The notes beneath the pieces are model-generated. The model made no database searches. It had not been told where the DNA came from and was given only the letters and a program-made list of their open reading frames with translations. From Kitasatospora aureofaciens (GTDB lineage Bacteria > Actinomycetota > Actinomycetes > Streptomycetales > Streptomycetaceae): DNA of 64,000 nucleotides. This document shows positions 8,443 through 15,814 of this stretch, one piece after another; positions within the stretch are counted from its first letter, which is position 1; each line of letters opens with the position of its first letter. Both the position numbers and the translations under genes were made by a program. The stretch is taken from the NCBI RefSeq assembly GCF_019192735.1, contig NZ_JAHTKP010000003.1, positions 1 through 64,000 of the forward strand, read 5' to 3'.

Positions 8443-10106
8443 GCCCCACCGCCGCCACCGACAGCCCGTTCCCGGGCGACAGCCCCTTCCCGGGCGGGCC
8501 GGCCGCCGCCGGCCGGTGCACCTTCCTGGGCGCGGGCCCCGGGGACCCGGGGCTGCTGACCCTGCGCGCGGTCGAGGTGCTGTCCTCGGCCGACGTCCTG
8601 GTCGCCGACCCGCTGACCGCCGCCGCCGTGCGCAGCCACTGCCCGGCCGGCGTGCAGGTGCACACCCCGGCCGCCGAGGGCACCGACTTCGACCTGGCCA
8701 GGCTGGTCGCCGAGGCCGTGCGGGCCGGCAAGCACGTGGTCCGGACCGTCGACGGCGACCCGGGCCTGGACGGCTGCGCAGCCGAGGAGATGCTCAGCTG
8801 CGCGGGCGGCGGGATCCCGTTCGAGGTGATCCCGGGCGTCGCCCAGTCGGTGGGCGTGCCGGCGTACGCGGGTGTCCCGCTGCGCGGCGCGGCCGGCACC
8901 GACGTCCGCTTCGTCGACGGCGCCGCGCTGCTGGCCGGCAGCCCGGTGGACCTGGGCGCGCCGGAGACCACCCTGGTGGTCCGTACGACCCTGGGCCAGC
9001 TACCGGCCACCGCCAACGCGCTGGTCTCCAACGGCCGTAAGCCGGAGTCGGCGCTGAGCGCGACGCTGTCCGGCACCACCACCCGCCAGCGCACCTTCAC
9101 CGCCACCCTGGCCACCATCGCGGCCGACCTGAAGGTGGCCCGGGTGCTGCCCTCGCCGGTCTCCGCCCCGGTGGACCCGGCCACCTCGGTGATAGCCGTG
9201 GTGGGCGAGCAGGTCGCCCACCGCTCCTCGCACTCCTGGTTCGAGACCAAGCCGCTGTTCGGCTGGAACGTGCTCGTCCCGCGCACCAAGGAGCAGGCCA
9301 CCGGCCTGTCCGAGCAGCTGCGCTCGTACGGCGCGGTGCCGCAGGAGGTGCCGACCATCGCGGTCGAGCCGCCGCGCACCCCGCAGCAGATGGAGCGGGC
9401 CATCAAGGGCCTGGTCACCGGCCGCTACGAGTGGATCGCCTTCACCTCGGTGAACGCCGTCCGCGCGGTCCGGGAGAAGTTCGAGGAGTACGGCCTGGAC
9501 GCCCGCGCGTTCGCCGGGATCAAGGTCGCGGCGGTCGGCGAGACCACCGCGCAGGCCCTGGTGGACTTCGGCGTGAAGCCGGACCTGGTGCCCTCCGGCG
9601 AGCAGTCCGCGGCCGGGCTGCTGGAGGACTGGCCGCCGTACGACCCGGTGTTCGACCCGATCGACCGGGTGCTGCTGCCGCGCGCCGACATCGCCACCGA
9701 GACCCTGGTGGCCGGCCTGGTCGAGCTGGGTTGGGAGGTCGACGACGTGACGGCGTACCGGACGGTGCGCGCCTCGCCGCCGCCGGCCGAGACCCGCGAG
9801 GCGATCAAGGGCGGCGGCTTCGACGCGGTGCTCTTCACCTCGTCCTCGACCGTGCGCAACCTGGTCGGCATCGCCGGCAAGCCGCACAACGTCACGGTCA
9901 TCGCCTGCATCGGCCCGGCCACCGCCAAGACCGCCGAGGAGCACGGACTGCGGGTCGACGTGATGGCCCCGGCCCCGTCGGCGGCGGCGCTGGCCCAGGC
10001 GCTGGCAGACTTCGGGGCCAGGCGCCGCGACGCCGCGACGGCCGCCGGTGAGCCGGTCTACCGGCCCAGCGAGCGCCGTCCGGGCTCGCGCCGCAAGGCC
10101 CGCTGA
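8439..10106 (+). CDS. hemD: Uroporphyrinogen-III synthase fused to an SUMT-like (CysG/CobA) domain
   Basis: 555 aa; ATG at 8439 overlaps the hemC stop. Residues ~25-270 resemble a tetrapyrrole methylase: the loop [18 protein letters not shown] is clear, but later SUMT motifs are altered, with [18 protein letters not shown] where active enzymes carry a GGDP-FVFGRG type segment. Residues ~275-530 are a full HemD domain ([56 protein letters not shown]), which cyclises hydroxymethylbilane to uroporphyrinogen III. As I recall, streptomycetes share this fusion. The methylase half may be non-catalytic. Confidence 0.93.
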   Translation: MSPTAATDSPFPGDSPFPGGPAAAGRCTFLGAGPGDPGLLTLRAVEVLSSADVLVADPLTAAAVRSHCPAGVQVHTPAAEGTDFDLARLVAEAVRAGKHVVRTVDGDPGLDGCAAEEMLSCAGGGIPFEVIPGVAQSVGVPAYAGVPLRGAAGTDVRFVDGAALLAGSPVDLGAPETTLVVRTTLGQLPATANALVSNGRKPESALSATLSGTTTRQRTFTATLATIAADLKVARVLPSPVSAPVDPATSVIAVVGEQVAHRSSHSWFETKPLFGWNVLVPRTKEQATGLSEQLRSYGAVPQEVPTIAVEPPRTPQQMERAIKGLVTGRYEWIAFTSVNAVRAVREKFEEYGLDARAFAGIKVAAVGETTAQALVDFGVKPDLVPSGEQSAAGLLEDWPPYDPVFDPIDRVLLPRADIATETLVAGLVELGWEVDDVTAYRTVRASPPPAETREAIKGGGFDAVLFTSSSTVRNLVGIAGKPHNVTVIACIGPATAKTAEEHGLRVDVMAPAPSAAALAQALADFGARRRDAATAAGEPVYRPSERRPGSRRKAR

Positions 10107-10120
10107 CACCCTGTCGGGAC

Positions 10121-10147
10121 CCGGGGGCGGCGATCCGTCGCCCCCGG
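10121..10147 (+). terminator. Hairpin between hemD and hemB
   Basis: CCGGGGGCG and CGCCCCCGG form a perfect 9-bp stem with a 9-nt loop in the 70-nt gap after hemD. It may end or attenuate the rex-hemACD transcript, making hemB partly independent. There is no T-tract, as is usual in high-GC actinomycetes. Confidence 0.5.
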
Positions 10148-10176
10148 CGCTGCACAACCGTTCGGAGAGAGAAGCC

Positions 10177-11157
10177 GTGTCCGCTGAATTCCCGTACGTT
10201 CGTCCCCGCCGGCTGCGCCAGAGCCCGGCGATGCGCCGCCTGGTCGCCGAGACCCGGCTGCACCCGGCGGAGCTGATCCTGCCGCTGTTCGTCCGCGAGG
10301 GCGTCAGCGCGCCGGTCCCGGTGACGTCGATGCCGGGCGTGCTCCAGCACACCCGGGACACCCTGCGCAAGGCCGTGGTCGAGGCCGCGGAGGCGGGCCT
10401 CGGCGGCGTCATGCTGTTCGGCGTGCCGGCGAAGCAGGACGCGATCGGCAGCGAGGGCACCAACCCGGACGGCATCCTCCAGCAGGCGATCCGGGACGTC
10501 GTCGCCGAGGTGGGCGACGCCCTGGTGGTCATGTCGGACCTGTGCCTGGACGAGTACACCGACCACGGCCACTGCGGCGTGCTGGCCGCCGACGGCAGCG
10601 TGGACAACGACGCCACCCTGGAGCGCTACGCCGAGATGGCCCGGGTGCAGGCCGACGCCGGCGTCCACCTGGTCGGCCCGTCCGGGATGATGGACGGCCA
10701 GATCGCGGTGGTCCGCCGGGCGCTGGACGAGGCCGGGCACCAGGACGTGGGCATCCTCGCCTACACCGCCAAGTACGCCTCGGCGTTCTACGGCCCGTTC
10801 CGCGAGGCGGTCGGCTCCTCGCTCAAGGGCGACCGCAAGACCTACCAGCAGGACCCGGCGAACGCCCGCGAGGCGCTGCGCGAGCTCCAGCAGGACGTGG
10901 CCGAGGGCGCGGACCTGGTGATGGTGAAGCCGGCCATGGCCTACCTGGACATCCTGCGCCAGGTCGCCGACGCCTCGCCGGTGCCGGTCGCGGCGTACCA
11001 GGTGTCCGGGGAGTACGCGATGGTCGAGGCCGCGGCGGCGAACGGCTGGATCGACCGGGAGCGGATGATCATGGAGACGCTCACCTCGATCCGCCGGGCC
11101 GGGGCCGGGCAGATCCTCACCTACTGGGCGGTCGAGGCCGCCGCGATGCTCAAGTAG
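10177..11157 (+). CDS. hemB: Delta-aminolevulinic acid dehydratase (porphobilinogen synthase)
   Basis: 326 aa, GTG start at 10177 with GGAGAG 8 nt upstream. It condenses two ALA molecules to porphobilinogen. The N-terminus is [18 protein letters not shown]. The two Schiff-base lysines sit in [17 protein letters not shown] and [16 protein letters not shown]. The metal loop [16 protein letters not shown] has two Cys with Asp where the zinc type carries a third Cys. The gene completes the hem set (A, C, D, B), with hemL separate at 20.9 kb, and is followed by a strong terminator. Confidence 0.97.
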   Translation: MSAEFPYVRPRRLRQSPAMRRLVAETRLHPAELILPLFVREGVSAPVPVTSMPGVLQHTRDTLRKAVVEAAEAGLGGVMLFGVPAKQDAIGSEGTNPDGILQQAIRDVVAEVGDALVVMSDLCLDEYTDHGHCGVLAADGSVDNDATLERYAEMARVQADAGVHLVGPSGMMDGQIAVVRRALDEAGHQDVGILAYTAKYASAFYGPFREAVGSSLKGDRKTYQQDPANAREALRELQQDVAEGADLVMVKPAMAYLDILRQVADASPVPVAAYQVSGEYAMVEAAAANGWIDRERMIMETLTSIRRAGAGQILTYWAVEAAAMLK

Positions 11158-11174
11158 CGTCCGCCGCACGGCAG

Positions 11175-11211
11175 AAGGCCGGGCCCCTCCCGCGAGGAGG
11201 GGCCCGGCCTT
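11175..11211. terminator. Strong bidirectional terminator after hemB
   Basis: A perfect 16-bp stem (AAGGCCGGGCCCCTCC and its complement) with a 5-nt loop CGCGA, bounded by AA and TT. It lies between hemB and the convergent small secreted-protein gene and could serve both. Confidence 0.9.
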
Positions 11212-11221
11212 CGTCGTCCGC

Positions 11222-11488
11222 CTACCGCCAGCCGTTGAGGTGGGCGAAGCCCTTCGCGCCGCCGGCCACGTCCTCGTCGGTGGCGGCGCCCCAGCCCTGG
11301 CCGCCGGTGAGGATGTGCGACGTGTGGGCGACGCCCGCCCACTGCTGGGCCGCGAACGGCTGGTCGGCCGAGGCGACGAACTCGGTGCCGCCCGCCACGC
11401 CGACGTGCGCGAACGCCGGGGTGGCGGCACCCGCGAGCGCCAGCGCGGCGGTGGCGGTCAGCGCGGCCTTGGCCAGCTTGCTCTTCAT
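11222..11488 (-). CDS. Small secreted protein of unknown function (sheath cluster)
   Basis: 88 aa; ATG at 11488 preceded by GAGAGGG. A Sec signal peptide is clear: MKSKLAKA, a hydrophobic Ala/Leu stretch, then ATPAFA as the likely cleavage site. The mature part is about 60 residues, His/Gly/Ala-rich, with no Cys, and contains FVASADQPFAAQQWAGVAHT and a Gly-Trp-Gly segment. I do not recognise the family. It lies between hemB and the rodlin pair and is transcribed the same way as the rodlins. A perfect 11-bp inverted repeat stands about 50 nt upstream. Confidence 0.75.
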   Translation of the reverse strand: MKSKLAKAALTATAALALAGAATPAFAHVGVAGGTEFVASADQPFAAQQWAGVAHTSHILTGGQGWGAATDEDVAGGAKGFAHLNGWR

Positions 11489-11539
11489 GGTTCTGCCCTC
11501 TCTTCGGGAGCGCCTCGGCGGGCGCTCTGCCTCTGACAC

Positions 11540-11566
11540 GTGATCACGCGACCGGCGCGTGATCAC
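11540..11566. promoter_or_regulatory. Perfect 11-bp inverted repeat, candidate operator
   Basis: GTGATCACGCG and CGCGTGATCAC are separated by ACCGG. Each arm contains the self-complementary octamer GTGATCAC, and the two octamers are 19 bp apart, about two helical turns. It stands 52 nt upstream of the small secreted-protein gene on the minus strand. It could be a dimeric regulator site or a hairpin; a separate, more typical terminator lies at 11620-11657. Confidence 0.5.
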
Positions 11567-11619
11567 CCGACCGGGCCGCACCCGTTCGGCGGCCCGGCCG
11601 GACACTCGTCCGTACAGCC

Positions 11620-11657
11620 CGGAGGGCCCGGGGAGACCTTCCTCCCCGGGCCCTCCG
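11620..11657 (-). terminator. Terminator after the first rodlin gene
   Basis: A perfect 16-bp stem (CGGAGGGCCCGGGGAG and its complement) with a 6-nt loop ACCTTC, 20 nt beyond the stop of the minus-strand rodlin gene at 11677. Confidence 0.88.
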
Positions 11658-11676
11658 TCGGTCCCATGCCCCTGGA

Positions 11677-12021
11677 TCAGCCGATCAGGTGCGAGACACC
11701 CGCGTCGCCCGAGGACTGGGTGTTCTGGCCGACGTTGCAGATCTGCTTCGGGGTGCTGTTCAGGACGGGCACCTCGACCGGAACCGCGACGCCGATGACG
11801 GCGACGGCGATGTTGTGGACCTCCGGCAGGCAGACGTTCGCGTTGTCCAGGGTGTGGAAGTTCGGGCTGGCGTTGCCGTGGGTGCCGGTCTGGTTGGTGC
11901 CACCGTTGCCCTGGACCGAGGTGGCGGCGCCGTCCGAGTCGGCGATGGCGGAGGCCGAGCCCGCGGACATCGCGATGGCGGCGGCGGCCAGGCCGGCGGC
12001 GGCGAGGGACTTCTTGATCAT
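11677..12021 (-). CDS. Rodlin family surface protein (RdlA/RdlB-like) 1
   Basis: 114 aa; ATG at 12021 with GAGAGG upstream. Signal peptide MIKKSLAAAG plus a hydrophobic stretch, cleaved near ASA. The mature protein is Asn/Gly-rich with conserved blocks SPNFHTLDNANVCLPEVHNI, a Val-rich stretch VAVPVEVPVLN, a second Cys in KQIC, and the ending GVSHLIG. The two Cys and this layout match rodlins, which with chaplins form the rodlet layer on aerial hyphae and spores. It lies 89 nt downstream of a 114-aa paralogue with the same architecture. Confidence 0.8.
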   Translation of the reverse strand: MIKKSLAAAGLAAAAIAMSAGSASAIADSDGAATSVQGNGGTNQTGTHGNASPNFHTLDNANVCLPEVHNIAVAVIGVAVPVEVPVLNSTPKQICNVGQNTQSSGDAGVSHLIG

Positions 12022-12110
12022 TTCCGGTTTTCCTCTCAAGGGGTGAATCGGGGAGCGATTCGAGGGTGGTTCAGGGAGTGGTGCTGGGGGAGTGCGGCTG
12101 TGGGGGAGCG

Positions 12111-12455
12111 TCAGCCGACGAGGTGGGAGACGCCCCCGTCGCCGTGGCTCTGGGTGCCCTGGCCCTGGGTGCAGTACTGCTTGCCACCGCTGTTGGCGAT
12201 CGGCACCTCGACCGGGACGGCCACACCGAGGACGCCCACGGCGATGTTGTGGACCTCGGGGAGGCAGATGTTCGCGTTGTCCAGGAAGTGGAAGTTCGGG
12301 CTGTTGTTGCCGACGGTGCCGGTGAAGTTGGTGCCGCCGTTGCCCTCGATGGAGGCGGCGGCGCCGTCCGCGTCACCGATGGCGGTGGCCGGCGCGGCGG
12401 CGGCGGCCAGCGCGGCGATGGCCAGGCCGGCGGCGGCGAAGGACTTCTGGATCAT
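12111..12455 (-). CDS. Rodlin family surface protein (RdlA/RdlB-like) 2
   Basis: 114 aa; ATG at 12455 with GAGGGA about 9 nt upstream. Signal peptide MIQKSFAAAGLAIAAL, cleavage near ATA. The mature part parallels the neighbouring rodlin block by block: NGGTNFTGTVGNNSPNFHFL, ANICLPEVHNI, VAVPVEVPIAN, KQYC and a GVSHLVG end. Same length and same two Cys. The pair resembles the rdlA/rdlB pair of S. coelicolor, except that both genes here run the same way. A BldN-like promoter candidate lies about 90 nt upstream. Confidence 0.8.
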   Translation of the reverse strand: MIQKSFAAAGLAIAALAAAAAPATAIGDADGAAASIEGNGGTNFTGTVGNNSPNFHFLDNANICLPEVHNIAVGVLGVAVPVEVPIANSGGKQYCTQGQGTQSHGDGGVSHLVG

Positions 12456-12546
12456 GGGGAGATCCCTCTCTGAAATGCTCTCTGGTTTCCGTGCGTACAA
12501 CGCGTAGAACGCTCAGACCCGGTCTGCAGTCACTGACGTCCAGATC

Positions 12547-12572
12547 AAAGAATGACGGCACGGAAGGTTACG
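12547..12572 (-). promoter_or_regulatory. Candidate sigma-BldN promoter for the rodlin pair
   Basis: On the minus strand CGTAAC (12572-12567) is followed by 16 nt and CTTT (12550-12547), about 92 nt before the second rodlin start. The -35 hexamer equals the one before rsbN; the -10 is a weaker match. Inferred from the pattern and from BldN's known control of rodlin genes. Confidence 0.35.
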
Positions 12573-12754
12573 GGGATTTTTGAAAAGAGTCCGGGAGGCG
12601 CGTCCGGGAGTGGTTTCCGATGGGATTATTAGGCCGAACCGGTTAACCGCCGCAATCCGTACTCCCGGTCACTCGTTGGCAGATTGCTTTCCGGCTGCGT
12701 CGCAGCCGCTCCTCCCAGAGATCTCCAGTACGGACAGGCAGAACGGTGAAAAGC

Positions 12755-13411
12755 ATGAAGTTCTCCAAGCGGGCCGGCGCGATGCTGCTGGCGGTCGGTG
12801 CGGGCATGCTCGCCTCCCAGGGACCGGCCTCCGCGGCCTCGGTCAGCCCCGACCAGGTCGGGGCCCTGGAGGACAAGCTGGCCACCCAGCAGGTCCCGGC
12901 GGACGTGCCGCTCACCCCGCTGGGCAGCCACCTCACGGCCGGCATCCCGACCTCGCTGGTCATGCCGCCCGCGCCGGGCCGTACCACCAGCACCGAGCTG
13001 ATCCCGGACCGGCTCATCCCCGAGCTGCGCACCGGCAAGGTGGGCCCGAGCGCCAAGGCCGACCTGCCGGTCCCGCTGGTGGACCAGGGCGCCGACGTCG
13101 GCAAGGTGCTGCTTGAGGCCCCGGCCGCCCCGCTGCACACCGACACCCCCGGCCTCGCGCTCGGCAAGCCGCTCTCGCTCGCCCAGGACGGCACCGGCCA
13201 GCTGGCCGACGGCCGGCTGAAGGTGGACGAGATCGACCCGCGGCTGGTCACCGGCGCGGTGCAGGCGGTGCCGGGCGCCACGGCGACCCTCGGCGACGAG
13301 CACCACCGGATCTCGGTCACCGACGAGGTGAGCGACCTGGCCACGACCACCACGGCCACCACCACCGGCGTGGTGCAGCAGACCGGGCTGACGGACCTGA
13401 CGCAGCTCTGA
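12755..13411 (+). CDS. Secreted protein of unknown function (sheath cluster)
   Basis: 218 aa from ATG at 12755 (GGTG upstream); a GTG at 12746 would add MKS. Signal peptide MKFSKRAGAMLLAVGAGMLA, cleavage near ASA. The mature part has no Cys. It is rich in Pro, Leu, Thr and Asp and seems built of short loops such as VPLTPLGSHLTAG, VPLVDQGADVGK and KVDEIDPRLVTGAVQAVPGA. I do not recognise the fold. It is divergent from the second rodlin and ends at a strong terminator, so it has its own promoter. Its location suggests a cell-wall or aerial-hyphae role, which is inference only. Confidence 0.75.
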   Translation: MKFSKRAGAMLLAVGAGMLASQGPASAASVSPDQVGALEDKLATQQVPADVPLTPLGSHLTAGIPTSLVMPPAPGRTTSTELIPDRLIPELRTGKVGPSAKADLPVPLVDQGADVGKVLLEAPAAPLHTDTPGLALGKPLSLAQDGTGQLADGRLKVDEIDPRLVTGAVQAVPGATATLGDEHHRISVTDEVSDLATTTTATTTGVVQQTGLTDLTQL

Positions 13412-13423
13412 GCCCACACCCGC

Positions 13424-13465
13424 GAGAGCCCGGCACCCCGTTCGCGGCGGGGGTGCCGGGCTCTC
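13424..13465. terminator. Bidirectional terminator between convergent secreted-protein genes
   Basis: A perfect 16-bp stem (GAGAGCCCGGCACCCC and its complement) with a 10-nt loop, between the genes ending at 13411 (plus) and 13482 (minus). Confidence 0.9.
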
Positions 13466-13481
13466 TCGCGCGCTTCGCGGC

Positions 13482-13862
13482 TCAGCCGGGCAGGGCGCCC
13501 GTCAGGCCGCCGACCAGCGGGAGGTCCTTGACGCCGCCGCCGGCGCTCAGCGGGCCGGTCAGCGTGCCGGTGCCGACCGGTGCCACACCCTGGTCGGGCT
13601 GGACGGTCGCGCCGTTGTTGAGCACGTCGGCGGAGGAGTTCGCCCACGGGTCCAGGCGCAGGCTCTTGACCGGCGCGATGCCGTAGCCGAGGCCGGAGGT
13701 CGTCCCGTTCAGCGCCTGGCCCACGTCGGTCTTCGCCAGCGTGGCCGGGCCGCCCTGGGGTGCCGGGTGTGCGGTGGTGGCGGCCTGCGCCGAGCCTGCG
13801 CCGAGCAGCATCGCGGCTCCGACGGCGGCGGCGAGGCCGGCCCCGGTCTTCTTCGAAACCAT
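13482..13862 (-). CDS. Small secreted protein of unknown function (sheath cluster)
   Basis: 126 aa; ATG at 13862 with GAAGGGTG upstream. Signal peptide MVSKKTGAGLAAAVGAAMLL, cleavage near AQA. The mature ~98 residues lack Cys, are Gly/Pro/Leu-rich, and contain SLRLDPWANSSADVLNNG and a C-terminal KDLPLVGGLTGALPG. I cannot name the family, though small secreted proteins of this style are common in streptomycetes. It runs the same way as the three chaplin genes upstream of it on the minus strand, but a terminator after the nearest chaplin separates them. Confidence 0.75.
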   Translation of the reverse strand: MVSKKTGAGLAAAVGAAMLLGAGSAQAATTAHPAPQGGPATLAKTDVGQALNGTTSGLGYGIAPVKSLRLDPWANSSADVLNNGATVQPDQGVAPVGTGTLTGPLSAGGGVKDLPLVGGLTGALPG

Positions 13863-13918
13863 GCGGAATCACCCTTCGGTGGATCGGGGTCCCGGCCGGC
13901 CACCCGCCGTCCGGGGAT

Positions 13919-13961
13919 GCCGAACTGCCCCCCGGCCGGGCTGGTCGGGGGGCAGTTCGGC
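13919..13961 (-). terminator. Terminator after the 13984 chaplin
   Basis: A perfect 15-bp stem (GCCGAACTGCCCCCC and its complement) with a 13-nt loop, 22 nt beyond the chaplin stop. Confidence 0.85.
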
Positions 13962-13983
13962 CGGAACGCGTGCCGATCGGGGA

Positions 13984-14253
13984 TCAGCAGTCGTCCGCGG
14001 GCTTCGGGTGCATGTCCACGTTGGCGCAGCTGTTGCCGAACGCCGGGTTCAGGGCGCCGATCACGTTGACGGAGTTGCCGCACAGGTTGATCGGGATGTG
14101 CACCGGCACCTGGATCTGGTTGCCGGAGATGACGCCGGGGGAGCCGGCGGCCACGCCCTCGGCGCCGGAGCTGGCGGCGGCGGAGCCCGCCGCGCCGAGC
14201 ACCAGGCCGGCGGCGGCGGCGGAGAGGACGGCGACCTTCTTCACGTTCTGCAT
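13984..14253 (-). CDS. Short chaplin with an extra C-terminal tail
   Basis: 89 aa, ATG at 14253, GAGGAG upstream. Signal peptide MQNVKKVAVLSAAAAGLVLG, cleavage near AAA. One chaplin domain: GAEGVAAGSPGVISGNQIQ, then VPVHIPINLCGN and NPAFGNSCANV with the two conserved Cys. Short chaplins are secreted and assemble into amyloid-like fibrils that lower surface tension so aerial hyphae can emerge. Unlike its neighbours this one ends in an 11-residue tail, VDMHPKPADDC, that adds a third Cys. Confidence 0.93.
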   Translation of the reverse strand: MQNVKKVAVLSAAAAGLVLGAAGSAAASSGAEGVAAGSPGVISGNQIQVPVHIPINLCGNSVNVIGALNPAFGNSCANVDMHPKPADDC

Positions 14254-14362
14254 GGGGGTTGATCTCCTCGATCACACACGGGTGGAGCGTGCCGCACTCC
14301 GGTCGTGCGGGGCGCGGCACGGGCTCGGTAAATCAGCGGTCGCCGGTGCGGCGACAGCCGGT

Positions 14363-14605
14363 TCAGCCCAGGTTGGCGCACTGGTTGCCGAACGCCGGGT
14401 TCAGCAGGCCGATCACGTTGACGGTGTTGCCGCAGATGTTGATCGGGATGTGCACCGGAATCTGGAGCTGATTGCCGGAGAGCACGCCGGGCGAGCCGGC
14501 GGCCACGCCCTCGGCGCCGGAGCTGGCGAACGCGCCGCCGGCCGCGCCGACGACCAGGCCGGTGGCGGCCAGCGACAGGGCGGCGGCCTTCTTGAGGTTA
14601 CGCAT
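14363..14605 (-). CDS. Short chaplin
   Basis: 80 aa, ATG at 14605 with GGAGGAAAG upstream. Signal peptide MRNLKKAAALSLAATGLVVG, cleavage near AFA. Chaplin domain: SSGAEGVAAGSPGVLSGNQ, QIPVHIPINICGNTVNVIG and NPAFGNQCANLG, with both Cys. Architecture is that of the single-domain, unanchored chaplins. It follows the 14840 chaplin on the same strand with 234 nt between them. The 12-mer GGCGGAACACGC, also found before the 15091 chaplin start, lies 118 nt upstream. Confidence 0.95.
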   Translation of the reverse strand: MRNLKKAAALSLAATGLVVGAAGGAFASSGAEGVAAGSPGVLSGNQLQIPVHIPINICGNTVNVIGLLNPAFGNQCANLG

Positions 14606-14722
14606 GTTCTTTCCTCCGTTTTCTGCCCGACGGATGGGAAATGTCGGGAGCCGGGCGAGCAGGAATACTCACCCGCTGGCTTCTGGGATTGCCGTGATTG
14701 TCACTCCGGCGGCGTAACACCG

Positions 14723-14734
14723 GCGTGTTCCGCC
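14723..14734 (-). repeat. 12-mer shared by two chaplin upstream regions (copy 1)
   Basis: On the minus strand this reads GGCGGAACACGC, identical to 15130-15141. The copies lie 118 and 39 nt before two chaplin starts. It may be a shared promoter or regulator element; the GGAAC core could belong to an ECF-type -35. Confidence 0.4.
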
Positions 14735-14777
14735 CATGGCTCGGGCGTCGACGCGGCCGCCGCGTTGCAGCGCCTCG

Positions 14778-14809
14778 CGAACAATTCCCGCACGGCCGGG
14801 AACGGTTCG
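14778..14809 (-). terminator. Imperfect hairpin after the 14840 chaplin
   Basis: CGAAC-aa-TTCCCG pairs with CGGGAA-cg-GTTCG around a CACGGC loop, about 30 nt past the chaplin stop. The symmetrical internal bulge lowers confidence. Confidence 0.5.
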
Positions 14810-14839
14810 GGTAAAGGCGCGACCAGGAGGAATTCCCGG

Positions 14840-15091
14840 TCAGGCGTTCAGGCAGTGGTTGCCGAACGCCGGGTTCAGGGCGCCGATCACATCGACCGAG
14901 TTGCCGCACAGGTTGACCGGGATGTGCAGGGGGATCTGCACGGAGTTGCCCGAGACGACGCCGGCCGAGCCGGCCGCGACACCCTCGGCGGACGCGCCGT
15001 GCAGGTGGTGGGCGGACGCGGCGCCTGCGCCGGCGGCGAGCAGGGCGGCGGTGGCCGCGGTGCCGACGACGCCGTGGGCGAGCTTGCGCAT
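14840..15091 (-). CDS. Short chaplin
   Basis: 83 aa, ATG at 15091. Signal peptide MRKLAHGVVGTAATAALLAA, cleavage near ASA. The mature part begins HHLHGASAEGVAAGSAGVV, His-rich unlike the others, then QIPLHIPVNLCGNSVDVIG and NPAFGNHCLNA with the two Cys. It is divergent from the 15332 chaplin, with 240 nt between them holding both promoters. Confidence 0.94.
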   Translation of the reverse strand: MRKLAHGVVGTAATAALLAAGAGAASAHHLHGASAEGVAAGSAGVVSGNSVQIPLHIPVNLCGNSVDVIGALNPAFGNHCLNA

Positions 15092-15129
15092 GGGCGGTGA
15101 CTCGATTCGTGTGTAGGGGGCCGGGTGAA

Positions 15130-15141
15130 GCGTGTTCCGCC
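15130..15141 (-). repeat. 12-mer shared by two chaplin upstream regions (copy 2)
   Basis: GGCGGAACACGC on the minus strand, 39 nt before the 15091 chaplin start; identical to 14723-14734. Confidence 0.4.
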
Positions 15142-15246
15142 TGAGAGAACGAGGCAGGGGCCGAGGGGAAACGGTCCGGTCCGCTGATCACCCGAATGCC
15201 CGTCACCGTCGCTGTTAGCCCGGTCGGGTGACAGTGGGCACGGTGT

Positions 15247-15272
15247 CGCAACCGGGTCGGGTGGGTCTCGTT
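15247..15272 (+). promoter_or_regulatory. Candidate sigma-BldN promoter for the 15332 chaplin
   Basis: CGCAAC, 16 nt, CGTT, placed 60 nt before the chaplin ATG. Close to the CGTAAC-N17-CGTT before rsbN. Inferred by pattern and by BldN's known role. Confidence 0.4.
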
Positions 15273-15331
15273 CTAGATGTCGCACTCCCCGTGCATCCCT
15301 GTTGAACAGGTTGAACAGTCAGGAGGCTCGA

Positions 15332-15571
15332 ATGAGCATCAAGAAGACGGCCGCCGTCGGTGCCGCCGTGGTGGGAATCGTGGCCGCCGGCGCCGGTTCC
15401 GCGATGGCCAGCTCCGGCGCCGAGGGTGTCGCCGCGGGTTCCCCCGGTGTCATCTCCGGCAACCAGGTCCAGATCCCCGTGCACATCCCGGTCAACCTGT
15501 GCGGCAACTCCGTCGACGTTGTCGGCCTGCTGAACCCGGCGTTCGGCAACCACTGCGCCAACCTGGGCTGA
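15332..15571 (+). CDS. Short chaplin
   Basis: 79 aa; ATG at 15332 with AGGAGG 6 nt upstream, chosen over an upstream in-frame start. Signal peptide MSIKKTAAVGAAVVGIVAAG, cleavage near AMA. The domain is SSGAEGVAAGSPGVISGNQ, QIPVHIPVNLCGNSVDVVG and NPAFGNHCANLG. It is the only chaplin here on the plus strand, and it ends in a hairpin terminator. Confidence 0.96.
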   Translation: MSIKKTAAVGAAVVGIVAAGAGSAMASSGAEGVAAGSPGVISGNQVQIPVHIPVNLCGNSVDVVGLLNPAFGNHCANLG

Positions 15572-15596
15572 GCCCGCGTCCGGTTCGGCCGGTACG

Positions 15597-15640
15597 AGCC
15601 GCCGCTCCGCGCTTCCCTCCTGGGGTGCGGGACGGCGGCT
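15597..15640 (+). terminator. Terminator after the plus-strand chaplin
   Basis: AGCCGCCG pairs with CGGCGGCT, then CCGC with GCGG after a 2-nt mismatch; TTT follows the stem. Confidence 0.7.
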
Positions 15641-15814
15641 TTCGGCATGTCCGGGGGCGCTCGGCCGGCTGCCGGAGCGTCAACGTCCGGTGCTGTCACA
15701 AGCCTTGTTGCGTTACTTGTCAGTACCTAGAATATGAGACCTGCTCACCTTTCTTGCTCCGCGTCGCTCGGCACCCCAAGCCGGGCGGCCCCCCACCCCC
15801 GCAAGGAGACGCGT

